Positions 9,377 through 18,707 of a stretch of 64,000 bases of DNA are shown piece after piece (position 1 is the first letter of the stretch; each line of letters starts with the position of its first letter). Both the position numbers and the translations under genes were made by a program. The DNA lies in contig NZ_CP067124.1 in the NCBI RefSeq assembly GCF_028553725.1, forward strand, positions 1,870,001-1,934,000. Reading direction: 5' to 3'. The notes under the pieces are model-generated. The model made no database searches. It saw only the letters and a program-made list of their open reading frames with translations, and was not told the origin of the DNA. The stretch is from Paracoccus alcaliphilus (GTDB lineage: Bacteria; Pseudomonadota; Alphaproteobacteria; Rhodobacterales; Rhodobacteraceae).

Positions 9377-10258
9377 ATGATCCCCTTTCCAGATATCAGC
9401 CCCGAAATCTTCACCATAAACTTGGGCGGCTTCTCGCTGTCACTGCGCTGGTATGCGCTGGCCTATCTGGCGGGGCTGCTGATCGGATGGCGGCTTCTGG
9501 TTGCGATGATGCGCCGGCCGGCGATCTGGGGCGGGCGGGCCCCGATGGCGCCCGAGTCGGTGGATGATCTGCTGACATGGGTGATTCTCGGCGTGGTTCT
9601 GGGGGGCAGGCTTGGCTTCGTACTGTTCTATGAACCCGCATTCTACCTCGCCAACCCTTTCGAAATCGTAAAGGTCTGGCAGGGCGGGATGAGTTTCCAC
9701 GGCGGTTTCGCCGGTGTCATCATCGCCTCGTGGCTGTTCTGCCGCGCGCGGGGCATTCCTGCGCTGGGTCTGGCCGATGCGATGGCGGTGGTCGCGCCGG
9801 TCGGGCTGTTCTTCGGCCGCGTCGCCAATTTCATCAACGCCGAACTGTGGGGCCGTCCGACCGACCTGCCCTGGGGCGTGATCTTTCCCGGCGAGGCCGC
9901 GCAATACTGCCCCGGCATCGAAGGCCCGTGCGCCCGCCATCCCAGCCAGCTTTACGAGGCCGGGCTGGAGGGTCTGCTGCTGGGCCTGATCCTGTGGCTG
10001 GTGCTGCGGTCGGGCGGATTGCGCCGCCCCGGCCTGTGTTTTGGTATTTTCCTTTCTGGATACGCACTTGCCCGCAGTTTCGTCGAATTGTTCAGGGTCG
10101 CTGACGCGCAGTTCATTACCCCTGAAAACCCGCTTGGCCATGTCATCGGCGGGCCGGTCTGGGGGCTGACCATGGGGCAGACGCTGTCGCTGCCGATGCT
10201 GGCATTGGGCCTGTTTCTTATCCTGCGCGCGCTCATCCGCTCCGCCGTGACTGCATGA
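9377..10258 (+). CDS. lgt: Prolipoprotein diacylglyceryl transferase
   Basis: A 293-residue inner-membrane enzyme that moves diacylglycerol from phosphatidylglycerol to the lipobox Cys of prolipoproteins. The Lgt signature is intact: [21 protein letters not shown], and [17 protein letters not shown] with the catalytic-region Arg and Asn residues. About seven hydrophobic helices are seen. The start [12 protein letters not shown] fits homologues better than longer in-frame starts. Its TGA overlaps the ATG of the next gene by four bases (ATGA), indicating translational coupling with the methyltransferase and pgeF. Confidence 0.94.
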   Translation: MIPFPDISPEIFTINLGGFSLSLRWYALAYLAGLLIGWRLLVAMMRRPAIWGGRAPMAPESVDDLLTWVILGVVLGGRLGFVLFYEPAFYLANPFEIVKVWQGGMSFHGGFAGVIIASWLFCRARGIPALGLADAMAVVAPVGLFFGRVANFINAELWGRPTDLPWGVIFPGEAAQYCPGIEGPCARHPSQLYEAGLEGLLLGLILWLVLRSGGLRRPGLCFGIFLSGYALARSFVELFRVADAQFITPENPLGHVIGGPVWGLTMGQTLSLPMLALGLFLILRALIRSAVTA

Positions 10259-11316
10259 CCGATCTGGCGCGGATTATCGCCCGACAGATCCGCCTGACCG
10301 GGCCGCTGACGCTGGCCGACTATATGCAGACCTGTCTGCTGCATCCGCAGTATGGCTATTACGCCACCCGCGACCCGTTCGGGCAGGCGGGGGACTTCAC
10401 CACCGCCCCCGAAATCCATCAGCTTTTCGGAGAGTTATGCGGCCTTTCTCTGGCGCAGGCATGGCAGGATCAGGGCCGTCCCGCGCCTTTCGCGCTGGCC
10501 GAACCGGGGCCGGGGCGTGGCACGCTGATGGCCGACATGCTGCGCGCGATCCGGTTGATGCCCGGGATGGCGCAAGCAGCCAGGCCAGTGCTGATCGAGG
10601 CATCCCCCCATCTACGGCAGGTCCAGCGCGAAAGACTGGGTCAGATCACGCATCTCGATTCTATCGAGGAACTACCAGATATGCCATTGTTCCTGATGGC
10701 AAACGAATTCTTTGACGCCCTGCCGGTCCGGCAATATCTGCATGTCGGTTCCGGCTGGTCCGAACGGGTCGTCGGATTGGATGACGATGGCAGGCTGTGT
10801 ATGGGCCTGCTGCCGCCGGTCGATCTGCCACGGTCGGGCAAACCCGGCGATGTGATCGAGGACTGCGCCGCCGCCGCCGCCATCACCGAATCCATCGCGG
10901 CCCGTATCGCGCGTCACGGCGGGGCGGCGATCCTTGTCGATTACGGTGGCTGGAACGGCTATGGCGACACGTTTCAGGCGCTGCGCCAGCACCGGCCCGA
11001 GGATCCTCTGGCGCATCCGGGCGAGGCCGACCTGACCGCCCATGTCGATTTTGCGCCCCTTGCGGCGGCGGCTTTGCGGGCCGGGGCGCAGGTCTCGCGT
11101 CCCGTTCATCAGGGCGACTGGTTGCTGTCTCTGGGGGCAAAGGCCCGCGCGCAGCGTCTTGCCGCTGCCGGTGATGGTGGCGCGATGGCCGCGCTTCACC
11201 GCTTGACCGACCCGTCGGAAATGGGTCACCTGTTCAAGGCGATGGCCATCTGGCCGAAAGGGGTGCCTGCGGTGCCCGGATTCGAGGCGCTGGAACCCGA
11301 TGCAGATGACGCTTGA
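10255..11316 (+). CDS. SAM-dependent methyltransferase, MidA/NDUFAF7 family
   Basis: A 353-residue protein. Characteristic blocks are [19 protein letters not shown] and [15 protein letters not shown] at the N-terminus, then the SAM-binding loop [14 protein letters not shown] near residue 85. Mitochondrial NDUFAF7 methylates an arginine of complex I; bacterial homologues are presumed to act on a protein substrate, but that is unproven here. It is the middle gene of lgt-midA-pgeF, overlapping lgt by 4 bp and pgeF by up to 17 bp. Confidence 0.88.
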   Translation: MTDLARIIARQIRLTGPLTLADYMQTCLLHPQYGYYATRDPFGQAGDFTTAPEIHQLFGELCGLSLAQAWQDQGRPAPFALAEPGPGRGTLMADMLRAIRLMPGMAQAARPVLIEASPHLRQVQRERLGQITHLDSIEELPDMPLFLMANEFFDALPVRQYLHVGSGWSERVVGLDDDGRLCMGLLPPVDLPRSGKPGDVIEDCAAAAAITESIAARIARHGGAAILVDYGGWNGYGDTFQALRQHRPEDPLAHPGEADLTAHVDFAPLAAAALRAGAQVSRPVHQGDWLLSLGAKARAQRLAAAGDGGAMAALHRLTDPSEMGHLFKAMAIWPKGVPAVPGFEALEPDADDA

Positions 11317-12064
11317 GATTCTGACCCATCCTTTGCTGAAGGACATTCGGCATGGATTCTTCACCCGCAAGGGCGGCGCCTCGTCGGGGCTGTTCGCCGG
11401 GCTGAATTGCGGTCGCCGATCCACGGATCAAAGTGAAATGGTCGCGCTGAACCGCGCCCGCGTTGCCACGGCGATGGGGGTGCAGGCGGGGGAACTGGCC
11501 ACGGTCAAACAGGTCCATTCGGCCGATGTCGTCACCCTGCGCGGGGGCGAGGATCTGACCGCCGTTGCCAGCACCGAGGCCGACGCCATCGTGACCGACC
11601 GGGCGGGAATCGCCATCGCGGTGCTGACGGCGGATTGTCAGCCGGTGCTGCTGGCCGACCGCGATGCGGGGGTTATCGGTGCGGCCCATGCGGGCTGGCG
11701 TGGCGCGCTGGACGGCGTGCTCGAGGCCACGGCTGATGCCATGCGCGCGCTTGGCGCCCGCAATATCCGCGCCGTGATCGGGCCCACGATCAGCCAGCGC
11801 GCCTATGAGGTCGGCCCTGATTTCATGGATGAATTTCTGGCCGAAGATCCCTCATATGACCGCTTTTTCGCGGGCGGGCCGAATGGACGTCCGATGTTCG
11901 ATCTGCCCTCTTTCGGGCTGTCGAGGCTGCGCGCGGCGGGGGTCGAGGCCGAGTGGTCGGGCCATTGCACCTATTCCGAGCCTGCCCGATTCTTCAGCTA
12001 TCGCCGCTCGACCCACGAGGGGCATGTGGATTACGGTCGCCTGATCTCGGTGATCGCGCTATAG
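11300..12064 (+). CDS. pgeF: PgeF/YfiH family multicopper-oxidase-like protein (peptidoglycan editing factor)
   Basis: A 254-residue single-domain protein. The metal-binding motifs are intact: VKQVHSADV, LTADCQPVLLAD and AAHAGWRGALDG, with a late SGHCTYSEP block. In enterobacteria PgeF removes L-Ser wrongly placed in peptidoglycan precursors; related proteins show purine-nucleoside phosphorylase activity. The first ATG is inside the methyltransferase gene; a second ATG at 11306 is an alternative. It is convergent with dusA, one base apart. Confidence 0.88.
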   Translation: MQMTLEILTHPLLKDIRHGFFTRKGGASSGLFAGLNCGRRSTDQSEMVALNRARVATAMGVQAGELATVKQVHSADVVTLRGGEDLTAVASTEADAIVTDRAGIAIAVLTADCQPVLLADRDAGVIGAAHAGWRGALDGVLEATADAMRALGARNIRAVIGPTISQRAYEVGPDFMDEFLAEDPSYDRFFAGGPNGRPMFDLPSFGLSRLRAAGVEAEWSGHCTYSEPARFFSYRRSTHEGHVDYGRLISVIAL

Positions 12065-12065
12065 G

Positions 12066-13070
12066 TCACGCCTCGACCGGGGCCAGTTGCGCCAGCGCGG
12101 CGTCATAGACCTCGATCCCACCGCCCGATCCTTCCGACAGCGTCCGCTTCCAGCCCCGCGCGCCGGGCTGGCCGTGAAACAGCCCCAGCATGTGACGGGT
12201 GAACTGGTGCAGCCTGCCGCCCCGTTCCAGATGCGCGATGATTCGCGGACGCATCGCCTGCGCCACCTGCCTTGCATCTTCGAAGGGCGGAGGGCTGTCC
12301 CACAAAAGATCCGCCTGACCCAGAACCTGCCACGGTTGATGATAGGCCGCGCGCCCGATCATCACCCCGTCCATGACCGTCAGGTGCGCACGCGCGGCCT
12401 CCAGATCACTGATGCCGCCATTGACCGACAGATGCAGATCGGGAAATTCCCGCTTCATCGCGTGAACCAGCGGATAATCCAGCGGCGGAACCTCGCGGTT
12501 CTCGCGCGGGCTGAGACCTTGCAGCCAGGCCTTGCGCGCGTGGATCGTCATGCGGCGAATCCCGGCCTGACGCATCTTGCCAAGGAAATCGGGCAGGACA
12601 TCGGCGGCCTGCTGATCGTCCACGCCGATGCGGCATTTCACCGTCACCTCGACCGGGCTGACGGCGATCATCCCAGAGACGCATTCCGCCACCAGATCGG
12701 GTGTTTTCATCAGCACCGCGCCGAAACAGCCCGATTGCACCCGGTCGCTGGGGCAGCCGACATTCAGGTTGATCTCATCATAGCCCCAATCCGCCGCGAT
12801 CCGCGTCGCCTGACGCAATTCGGCCGGGTCCGAGCCGCCGATCTGCAAGGCAAGTGGATGTTCCCCCGCATCGAAGTCCAGCAGCCGCCCGCGATCTCCA
12901 TGCACGATTGCCGGGGCGGTCACCATCTCGGTATAAAGCAGCGCCCGGCGCGACATCATCCGGTGAAACACCCGGCAATTGCTGTCGGTCCAGTCCATCA
13001 TCGGCGCGACAGAGAGCTTCGATGCGTTGATTTTATTGATTAAATTATCGTTCTGGACCTGTTTTGGCAA
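12066..13070 (-). CDS. dusA: tRNA-dihydrouridine(20/20a) synthase, with altered 5' end
   Basis: A 334-residue flavoenzyme that reduces U20/U20a in tRNA. SVAPMMDWTDSNCRVFHR opens the FMN barrel, NLNVGCPSDRVQSGCFGA carries the catalytic Cys, and SVNGGISDLEAA is also typical. The first 19 residues (MPKQVQNDNLINKINASKL) are Asn/Lys/Ile-rich and encoded by AT-rich DNA unlike the rest. dusA 5' ends are a known integration site of mobile elements with dusA-type integrases, which supply a new gene start. A broken integrase lies immediately upstream, so this start is probably element-derived. Confidence 0.92.
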   Translation of the reverse strand: MPKQVQNDNLINKINASKLSVAPMMDWTDSNCRVFHRMMSRRALLYTEMVTAPAIVHGDRGRLLDFDAGEHPLALQIGGSDPAELRQATRIAADWGYDEINLNVGCPSDRVQSGCFGAVLMKTPDLVAECVSGMIAVSPVEVTVKCRIGVDDQQAADVLPDFLGKMRQAGIRRMTIHARKAWLQGLSPRENREVPPLDYPLVHAMKREFPDLHLSVNGGISDLEAARAHLTVMDGVMIGRAAYHQPWQVLGQADLLWDSPPPFEDARQVAQAMRPRIIAHLERGGRLHQFTRHMLGLFHGQPGARGWKRTLSEGSGGGIEVYDAALAQLAPVEA

Positions 13071-13172
13071 AGATTGAGGCCTCTTGTTTCGCCTTGTTTT
13101 TGCTGGCTTTCGTTTGTTTCCGTTTCTGCTTTGCTAACCGTTAGCAAGAATCGGAGGGGGCGTTAGCAAATC

Positions 13173-13530
13173 GTGGGCACCATTACTGAGCGCCGCCTGA
13201 AAAGCGGCAGAGCGGTATATACCCCACAGGTGCGGATTATGCGAGACGGCAAGAAAGCCTCTGCCTCTGCGTTCTTTGAACGCCGGTCCGCCGCCGAGGC
13301 GTGGATGTAGCGCAAAGAGGCCGGGCCTGCATGGAAGATGCAGCTCGACACGCTCGAAATGGATGCCGCGATGACGGCCTGCAAGCTTCCGGCCGTCGAG
13401 TATCTGCACTTCCGTGGTCTGCGTCACGAGGGCGTGTCGCGGCTATTCGAGATGGGGAAGACCATTCCTCAGGCTGCGGGCGTATCAGGCCACCGAAGCT
13501 GGCCGAGTCTCCGGCGTTACAGCCCCTTGC
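13173..13530 (+). pseudogene. dusA-type tyrosine integrase, internally deleted with an amber codon
   Basis: From the GTG at 13173 the frame reads TITERRLKSGRAVYTPQV and on through RIMRDGKKASASAFF, an integrase N-terminus, then hits TAG at 13308-13310. The same frame continues with YLHFRGLRHEGVSRLFE, the Arg/His box of tyrosine recombinases, and VSGHRSWPSLRRYSPL with the candidate nucleophile Tyr. About 250 central residues are absent, judged from usual integrase length. The gene points away from dusA, as in dusA-integrated elements. It cannot be active. Confidence 0.85.
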
Positions 13531-13891
13531 AAGGACCGGTGATAAATGGGCCGGCTGGGTGTGGCTGGAAAAACTCGCGAATTGACCAAAGAGCAAACCC
13601 CATAGGGCAGGGCGGTCGTCGCCGACCCGGCCGCACCTTCTTCCGCTTCGGCTTCGCGCCCATCTCCTATCGCTGCCGCGTGCCGTCAGGCCAGACCAGA
13701 TCGCCGCCATGGCATTCATCCTGTTTCGGTGACAGCGCGCGGCGAACTGGATTCCAACGTGCACCATCGCGCCATATCTGCTAGACTGGCAGAAGAGGAC
13801 GGTTCGGCCCGGCGTGTTCGCGGGCGGGTGCCGGGTTCTTCGGCGGCCGCTTCACCCGGTTTCGGGCCTTCCAGCAAGGGAGGATGCAGAT

Positions 13892-14800
13892 ATGCCCCGC
13901 GAGACGATTGGAAATCCGCTGAGTTGGAGCGCGCAGAGGCTGGTCGGCGCAGGCCGCGGCCTCGGGGCGGCAGTGGACGGGATCGGCAGCCACGAGACGA
14001 CCCGGCCCGAGATCAACGAGATCGGCATGAACGACATCCGCGCGGCGCTTCGCAAGGGCGTCGAGGATTTCGCCGCGCTCCGATCCGACGTGATCTTCGT
14101 GGTTGCGCTATATCCGCTGATCGGCTTCGTCCTTGCCTTCTGGGCCTTCAATTCGGGACAGGTGCACCTGCTTTTCCCGCTGATCGCGGGTTTTCCTCTG
14201 GTCGGGCCGGTCGCGGCGATCGGCCTTTATGAAATGAGCCGCCGGCGCGATCAGGGCCAGGAGACCGATTGGGGCGCGGCGCTGGCCACGCTGACAGGAC
14301 GCGTGCTTGGGCCGGTGCTCATGCTGGGCTTCCTTCTGGCGGTGTTCTTCGTCATCTGGCTTTACGCCGCGCATCTGATCTGGGCCGCCACCCTTGGGCC
14401 GGAACCCTATGACAGCCTCACCGTCTTTCTGCGCGACACCCTGACCACGGGCGCGGGATGGGAGATGATCGTCATCGGATTTGGCACCGGCTTCATCTTC
14501 GCGGCGGTGGTGCTCTGCGTCAGTCTGGTGTCTTTTCCGATGCTGATCGATCGTCCGGTGGGGGTGCCGGTAGCGCTGGAGACCTCGCTGGCCGTCGCGC
14601 GCCGCAACCCGCGCACGACCGCACTTTGGGGGCTGACCGTCGCCGTCGCGCTGGTGCTGGGAACGATCCCGCTCTTTGCCGGGCTGATCGTCGTGCTTCC
14701 CATCCTTGGCCATGCGACATGGCATCTTTACCGCCGGGCGGTGACCTTCCCCGACAGGCTGGAAGGCCAGGATCAGGGCCTACAAACCTCAGGCCCATAA
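13892..14800 (+). CDS. DUF2189 family integral membrane protein
   Basis: A 302-residue protein with a hydrophilic N-terminus (about 65 residues) and some six hydrophobic helices. The segment INEIGMNDIRAALRKGVEDFAALRSD leading into the first helix, and GFPLVGPVAAIGLYEMSRRRD, are typical of DUF2189 proteins, whose function is unknown. A GGGAGG ribosome-binding site precedes the ATG. It is the only clearly intact non-IS gene in the left part of the island, so it is either cargo or a stranded host gene. Confidence 0.8.
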   Translation: MPRETIGNPLSWSAQRLVGAGRGLGAAVDGIGSHETTRPEINEIGMNDIRAALRKGVEDFAALRSDVIFVVALYPLIGFVLAFWAFNSGQVHLLFPLIAGFPLVGPVAAIGLYEMSRRRDQGQETDWGAALATLTGRVLGPVLMLGFLLAVFFVIWLYAAHLIWAATLGPEPYDSLTVFLRDTLTTGAGWEMIVIGFGTGFIFAAVVLCVSLVSFPMLIDRPVGVPVALETSLAVARRNPRTTALWGLTVAVALVLGTIPLFAGLIVVLPILGHATWHLYRRAVTFPDRLEGQDQGLQTSGP

Positions 14801-15056
14801 GGTGATATGCCGAGGAAGATGTTGCCGCGTCGCTCAAATTGGATCGCGGCACCTCCGCCAGAGCAGGGCCCGCATCCCATACCACCAGACACCGCAGCGC
14901 ACCCCCGGCACCGCCTCACGCAGGATAACCAGCACGGCCTTGCCGCCGCCAGCCCCTTCCGCGTGATCGAGTAGGTTGCGGGAGGAGTGACCGGCGTCTC
15001 ACCGCGCGATGGCATTGTGGAACGCGCCCGTCAGCATGTCCTGCGCATCCTTCAGC
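14801..15056. other. Remnant DNA left of the IS630 copy
   Basis: No complete gene. On the minus strand, next to the IS630 end, a short open stretch reads LKDAQDMLTGAFHNAIAR and then a stop. Across the IS, at 16115-16260, a minus-strand stretch opens with MTGAQLAIARELTGRAALE. The two may be halves of one small gene split by the IS, but their phases do not join cleanly, so further indels would be needed. Function unknown. Confidence 0.4.
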
Positions 15057-15140
15057 TAAAGCATTTCTACTGAACCCTAAATCGTTTGGGGTTCCGTCGC
15101 AGCGCGGATCGTGATTCCCTTCTGTCTGGGAGGATAGATC

Positions 15141-15527
15141 ATGTCAGCACCATTGCCGTCGGCCCTCCGGACGCGGTTTCAGCGATATATCGAGGAGGGT
15201 TTAAGCGGTCGGGCGGCGGCGCTGCGGCTGAAACTCTCGCCGGCGACCGGAGCACGTTGGGGCCGGGCGATCAGGACCAGGGGGCATGCCGAACCATTGC
15301 CCCAGGGACGTCCCAAAGGGCATGGAAAGCTTGCCCCGCACCGGGCCTTTTTCGAGGAACTGCTCGCACAGGATCCCGACATCACGCTGTTCGAACTCAG
15401 GGACGCGCTGGTCGCAGCGGAAGGCGTTCGTGTCCATCACTCGTCCATTGCCAGTCTGCTGTCTCGCCTTGGGTTCACCTATAAAAAAAGTCGCTGGTGG
15501 CCGCCGAACGCCGCGGTGCCAGGGTAA
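15141..15527 (+). CDS. IS630 transposase, OrfA (copy A)
   Basis: A 128-residue helix-turn-helix half of the transposase (RFQRYIEEGLSGRAAALRLK, then a second HTH segment ending in ASLLSRLGFTYKKSRW). Near its 3' end the run of seven A at 15483-15489 followed by G is a classical -1 slippery site. A ribosome re-reading one A there enters the orfB frame, giving a fused protein of about 315 residues. OrfA alone may act as a regulator, as in other two-frame IS elements. Confidence 0.88.
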   Translation: MSAPLPSALRTRFQRYIEEGLSGRAAALRLKLSPATGARWGRAIRTRGHAEPLPQGRPKGHGKLAPHRAFFEELLAQDPDITLFELRDALVAAEGVRVHHSSIASLLSRLGFTYKKSRWWPPNAAVPG

Positions 15528-16099
15528 GACAGCGGCGAACCGACTGGTTCGAGCATCGCTTGCCAACCATCGCGGATCGGCCGGAACGCGTGGTTTTCAT
15601 AGACGAGACCTCGGTGAAGACCAATCTCACCCGTCTGCGGGGTCGTGCCCTGCGCGGCACACGCCTGACCATGGATGCGCCCTTCGGCAGCTGGGGAACA
15701 CAGACCCTGATCGCCGGGCTCACACCGGATGCCCTGATTGCGCCCTGGTGCATCCGGGGCGCAATGGACGGCCCCGCCTTCGCAGCCTGGGTTCGCGAGG
15801 TCCTGATCCCGGAGATCGAGCCGGGAACCGTGGTGATCCTCGACAACCTTGCCACCCACCACAACAAGCAGGCTGCTGAGGCTCTGCGTGCCCATCGCTG
15901 CTGGTTTCTCTATCTGCCGCCATATTCGCCGGACCTGAACCCCATCGAAATGGCATTCGCAAAACTCAAGGCGCACCTGCGCAGGATCGGGGCAAGAACA
16001 TTTACCGACGTCTTCAAGGCCATCGGCGAAGTCTGTGATCTCTTCGATCCCGGCGAATGTTGGAACTACTTCAAGGCCGCAGGATATGTCGCAGGTTAA
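15497..16099 (+). CDS. IS630 transposase, OrfB catalytic part (copy A)
   Basis: The DDE half of the transposase: VVFIDETSVKTNL (first Asp), VVILDNLATHHNK (second Asp) and LPPYSPDLNPIEMAFAKLK (PYSPDLNPIE motif with the final Glu), so all three acidic residues are present. It has no convincing start of its own and is expected as the OrfAB frameshift product made at the A7 tract. Confidence 0.9.
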   Translation: MAAERRGARVRQRRTDWFEHRLPTIADRPERVVFIDETSVKTNLTRLRGRALRGTRLTMDAPFGSWGTQTLIAGLTPDALIAPWCIRGAMDGPAFAAWVREVLIPEIEPGTVVILDNLATHHNKQAAEALRAHRCWFLYLPPYSPDLNPIEMAFAKLKAHLRRIGARTFTDVFKAIGEVCDLFDPGECWNYFKAAGYVAG

Positions 16100-16114
16100 A
16101 ACAGAAATGCTTTA

Positions 16115-16748
16115 GGCCTTGGCCAAGCTTTGCGGCACCGCCGCGCTCGGCTTGAGCCCCTGATCGCATCCGGCACGCAGCTGCGCGCATAGCCGAGGAC
16201 CAGTTCCAGCGCCGCCCGGCCGGTCAGTTCGCGGGCAATGGCCAGCTGCGCGCCGGTCATCAAGGCCTAATGCGGGGCGTCACGATGGCGGGCGTCGATG
16301 TCGATGCCCAAAAAAAACCCGTACGAGGCGGGGCAACTGGAACAGTACAGATCAAGGATTGTTCAACTTTTCACCAGCAGGGTTTGCGTGATCGCGCAGG
16401 CTCACTACGTTGGGTTTAAGCAATCCACCCAAACTCTTGTCCGGGGTCATGAACGGAACCGTCCGAACAATAATTACGCTGGCCTGCGTTGCACTCCTGA
16501 TCGCTGTCTCGTGGTCGGCTATGGATGACCTCAAGGAGTCCCACGACCGGAAGCACCGGGCGAACATCGTATTCGATGAGCGGAACGACTGAACTCTGCC
16601 CAGCAGCACGGCCCAGCTTTTCGGAAGATACCATCACGGGTCACGTCATAGCCCGGGCTAGCAAGCCGCGCTGCGCGGTCATGACGTGCTGACCGCGTGA
16701 GCTGCGCCGGATCGTTGGCGGGATTTCGGGGGTGGCGGCCGTCGCATC
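16115..16748. other. Gene-poor stretch between IS630-A and IS66
   Basis: About 630 bp with no recognisable complete gene family. It includes the possible minus-strand fragment MTGAQLAIARELTGRAALE at 16115-16260 and one candidate small ORF described separately. The rest, including 16600-16748, shows nothing I can support. Confidence 0.4.
16449..16592 (+). CDS. Possible small membrane protein
   Basis: A 47-codon frame beginning MNGTVRTIITLACVALLIA: one predicted transmembrane helix followed by a charged tail (DDLKESHDRKHRAN). The local DNA is AT-richer than its neighbours. The GGGG at 16443-16446 is a weak ribosome-binding candidate. No family is recognised. It could be a real phage-type small membrane gene or chance. 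Confidence 0.35.
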   Translation: MNGTVRTIITLACVALLIAVSWSAMDDLKESHDRKHRANIVFDERND

Positions 16749-16803
16749 GTAAGCGCGCCGCTGATCCCCTCCTGCCGCTGGTGCTCTGAACGGGCCAATC
16801 TCC

Positions 16804-17268
16804 GTGCGCATGAACGTCGGAGGTGTTGGCTTGGAACGAGACGGCAAGATGGGCGGCCATTTGGACGGCTTCTCGGATGGTGGGGTTTCGCGGCTGGAAG
16901 TGATGGAGGGGCCGACCGGGCGTCAGCGACGCACGAAGGCGGAGCGGGCGCGGATTGCGGCGGAGAGCTTGGTGCGGCGAACTTCGGTGACCGAAGTCGC
17001 GCGGCGGCACGGTGCGACGCGCTGGCAGGTTTATGACTGGCGGCAGAAGCTACGGGACGGACAGCTTGTCGTGCCCGAGAGCATGGCGGCACTGCCGATG
17101 TTTGCAGAACTGGTCGTCGAGGGCGCCGCAGCGGAGATGCCGGCAGAGACAGAGGCCGGCACCGGCGTGGAGATCGTTGTGGGTGATGTCGTGATCCGCG
17201 TCGGCGCAGATACCGATGAGGTTCTGCTTACGCGGTCGATCCGAGCGGCGCGGGCGGGGGCGTCGTGA
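16804..17268 (+). CDS. tnpA: IS66 accessory protein TnpA
   Basis: A 154-residue protein with a helix-turn-helix (RIAAESLVRRTSVTEVARRH, followed by a WQVYDWRQKLRDG block) and the acidic C-terminus common in IS66 TnpA (VGDVVIRVGADTDEVLLTRSI). It probably helps transposition by binding DNA; its exact role is not settled. GTG at 16804 or ATG at 16810 could start it. The stop overlaps the tnpB start. Confidence 0.85.
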   Translation: MRMNVGGVGLERDGKMGGHLDGFSDGGVSRLEVMEGPTGRQRRTKAERARIAAESLVRRTSVTEVARRHGATRWQVYDWRQKLRDGQLVVPESMAALPMFAELVVEGAAAEMPAETEAGTGVEIVVGDVVIRVGADTDEVLLTRSIRAARAGAS

Positions 17269-17885
17269 TGCTCGGTCAGGGCGGGCCGGTGAAGGTCTAC
17301 GTGGCGACGCGGCCGGTGGACTTCCGCAAGGGCATCGACGGGCTGGCGCTGGCGGTGCAGGAGATGTTCGGGCCCGACCCGTTCTGCGGGGCGATCTTCG
17401 TCTTCCGGGCGAAGCGGGCAGATCGTATCAAGATGCTGGTCTGGGACCAGACCGGGATGGTGCTGGTTCACAAGCGCCTCGAGGGCGGCAAGTTCTTCTG
17501 GCCGCAGGTGCGGGATGGGGTGATGCGCATGTCCTCGGCGCAGCTGGCGGCGCTGTTCGAGGGGTTGGACTGGAGACTGGCAAGACCCGAGCGGGTCGCC
17601 GCCCGCTGGTTGCAGGGTAAGTGCGGCCGACGCAGTGGAGGCCCCGCTTTTACTGGCCAGAACGGCATCAGCGTGATTCACTTCAGGCATGGATGCCAAC
17701 ATTCCCAGCCGCGAGAACGCTCATTTGAAGGCCCGCCTCGCGGAGGTGCAGGAGGCCAACCGCCGGCTGGAGGGTATCCTGCGCGCCTCGCAGCGCGAGC
17801 GCTTTGGCAAGAGTTCCGAGAAGTTGTCACCCGACCAGTTCAATTTGCCGCTCGAGGACGCCGAACTGGCCCAGGGCGTGCTTGA
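17268..17885 (+). CDS. tnpB: IS66 accessory protein TnpB, with extended C-terminus
   Basis: The first 110 or so residues are a standard TnpB: VKVYVATRPVDFRKGIDGL, CGAIFVFRAKRADRIKML, GKFFWPQV, and LAALFEGLDW near the end. Family members usually stop near residue 115-120. Here the frame runs on for about 90 more residues and overlaps tnpC out of frame. A stop (TAA) is present one frame over just after WLQG, so a single-base change probably removed the natural end. Confidence 0.8.
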   Translation: MLGQGGPVKVYVATRPVDFRKGIDGLALAVQEMFGPDPFCGAIFVFRAKRADRIKMLVWDQTGMVLVHKRLEGGKFFWPQVRDGVMRMSSAQLAALFEGLDWRLARPERVAARWLQGKCGRRSGGPAFTGQNGISVIHFRHGCQHSQPRERSFEGPPRGGAGGQPPAGGYPARLAARALWQEFREVVTRPVQFAARGRRTGPGRA

Positions 17886-18687
17886 GGCCGCACAGGAGAA
17901 GGCTGAAGCCGCGCTTGCCCGGGCGCAAGGAGAAGAACCTCGCAAGCCCGCGCGCAACCGTGGGCATCTGCCCCGGGTCGAGCGCGTGATCGAGCCGGCC
18001 AGCACCCTTTGCCCCTGCGGTTGTAGTGAGATGGCCCGGATCGGGGAGGATGTCTCCGAGCGGCTCGACGTGATCCCAGCGCAGTTCCAGGTTCTTGTGA
18101 CGCGGCGCCCCAGATATGCCTGTCGCCGCTGCTCGCAGGCCGTGGTGCAGGCTCATGCGCCCGAGCACGTCGTGCCGGGCGGCCTGCCCACCGAGCGGCT
18201 GATCGCATGGATCATCATCTCGAAGTTCGGCGACCACCTTCCATTTTACCGCCAGGCGGGGATCTTCGAGCGGCAGGGGCTCCACCTCGACCGCGGCACA
18301 TTCGGCAATTGGGCCGGCCGCGCCTGCTTCCACCTGATGCCCGTGATCGACCACATGAAGGTCCACCTGCGCGCCGCCGACCGGATCTTCGTCGACGAGA
18401 CCCGCTTTATCGACGATGGCACCCTCGAGCTGGACACCAACCCGGTCGAAAACCAGATCCGTCCGATCGCGCTGACCCGGAAGAACGCCCTCTTCGCAGG
18501 GAACGAAATCGGCGCCGAGAACTGGGCCATGCTCGCCTCGCTGGTTGCCACCTGCAAGCTGTCCGGCGTGAACCCCGTCGGCTACCTCGCCGATACCCTC
18601 CGGGCCATCCTCGACGGACACCCCAGATCCCGCATCGACGACCTCATGTCCTGGTGCTACGACCAAGCGTCAAGCCGCGCTGCATAG
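17689..18687 (+). pseudogene. tnpC: IS66 transposase TnpC with internal in-frame deletion
   Basis: 332 residues against about 510 in the family. Present: coiled-coil N-terminus, zinc-ribbon-like segment (TLCPCGCSEM, YACRRCSQAV), IIISKFGDHLPFYRQ, and the first catalytic Asp in RIFVDET. The sequence then jumps directly to RFIDDGTLELDTNPVEN and the C-terminal block with the final Glu. The roughly 170 residues in between, which hold the second catalytic Asp, are missing while the frame is kept. It is almost surely inactive by itself. Confidence 0.87.
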
Positions 18688-18707
18688 GACCTCGTCGTCG
18701 CGCTTAC

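Larger units (their letters stand above)
15057..16114 (+). mobile_element. IS630-family insertion sequence, copy A
   Basis: A complete element of about 1.06 kb bounded by TA dinucleotides, the IS630 target. Terminal inverted repeats begin TAAAGCATTTCT at both ends. It holds orfA and orfB joined by a -1 frameshift window. A nearly identical copy lies at 22273-23329 and a third, interrupted, at 42578-44698, so the element has been recently active here. Confidence 0.92.
16749..18707 (+). mobile_element. IS66-family insertion sequence, internally deleted
   Basis: Terminal inverted repeats GTAAGCGC at 16749 and its complement ending at 18707 bound three genes in tnpA-tnpB-tnpC order. Length is 1,959 bp, short of the usual roughly 2.5 kb, because tnpC lacks its centre. 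The 8-bp flanks do not match, so no target duplication remains. Its right end cuts a small phage gene after nine codons. Confidence 0.88.

Noticed and set aside
13590..13880. Open frames between the integrase remnant and the DUF2189 gene
   Set aside because: Short, mutually overlapping and without family features. They probably derive from degraded element DNA.
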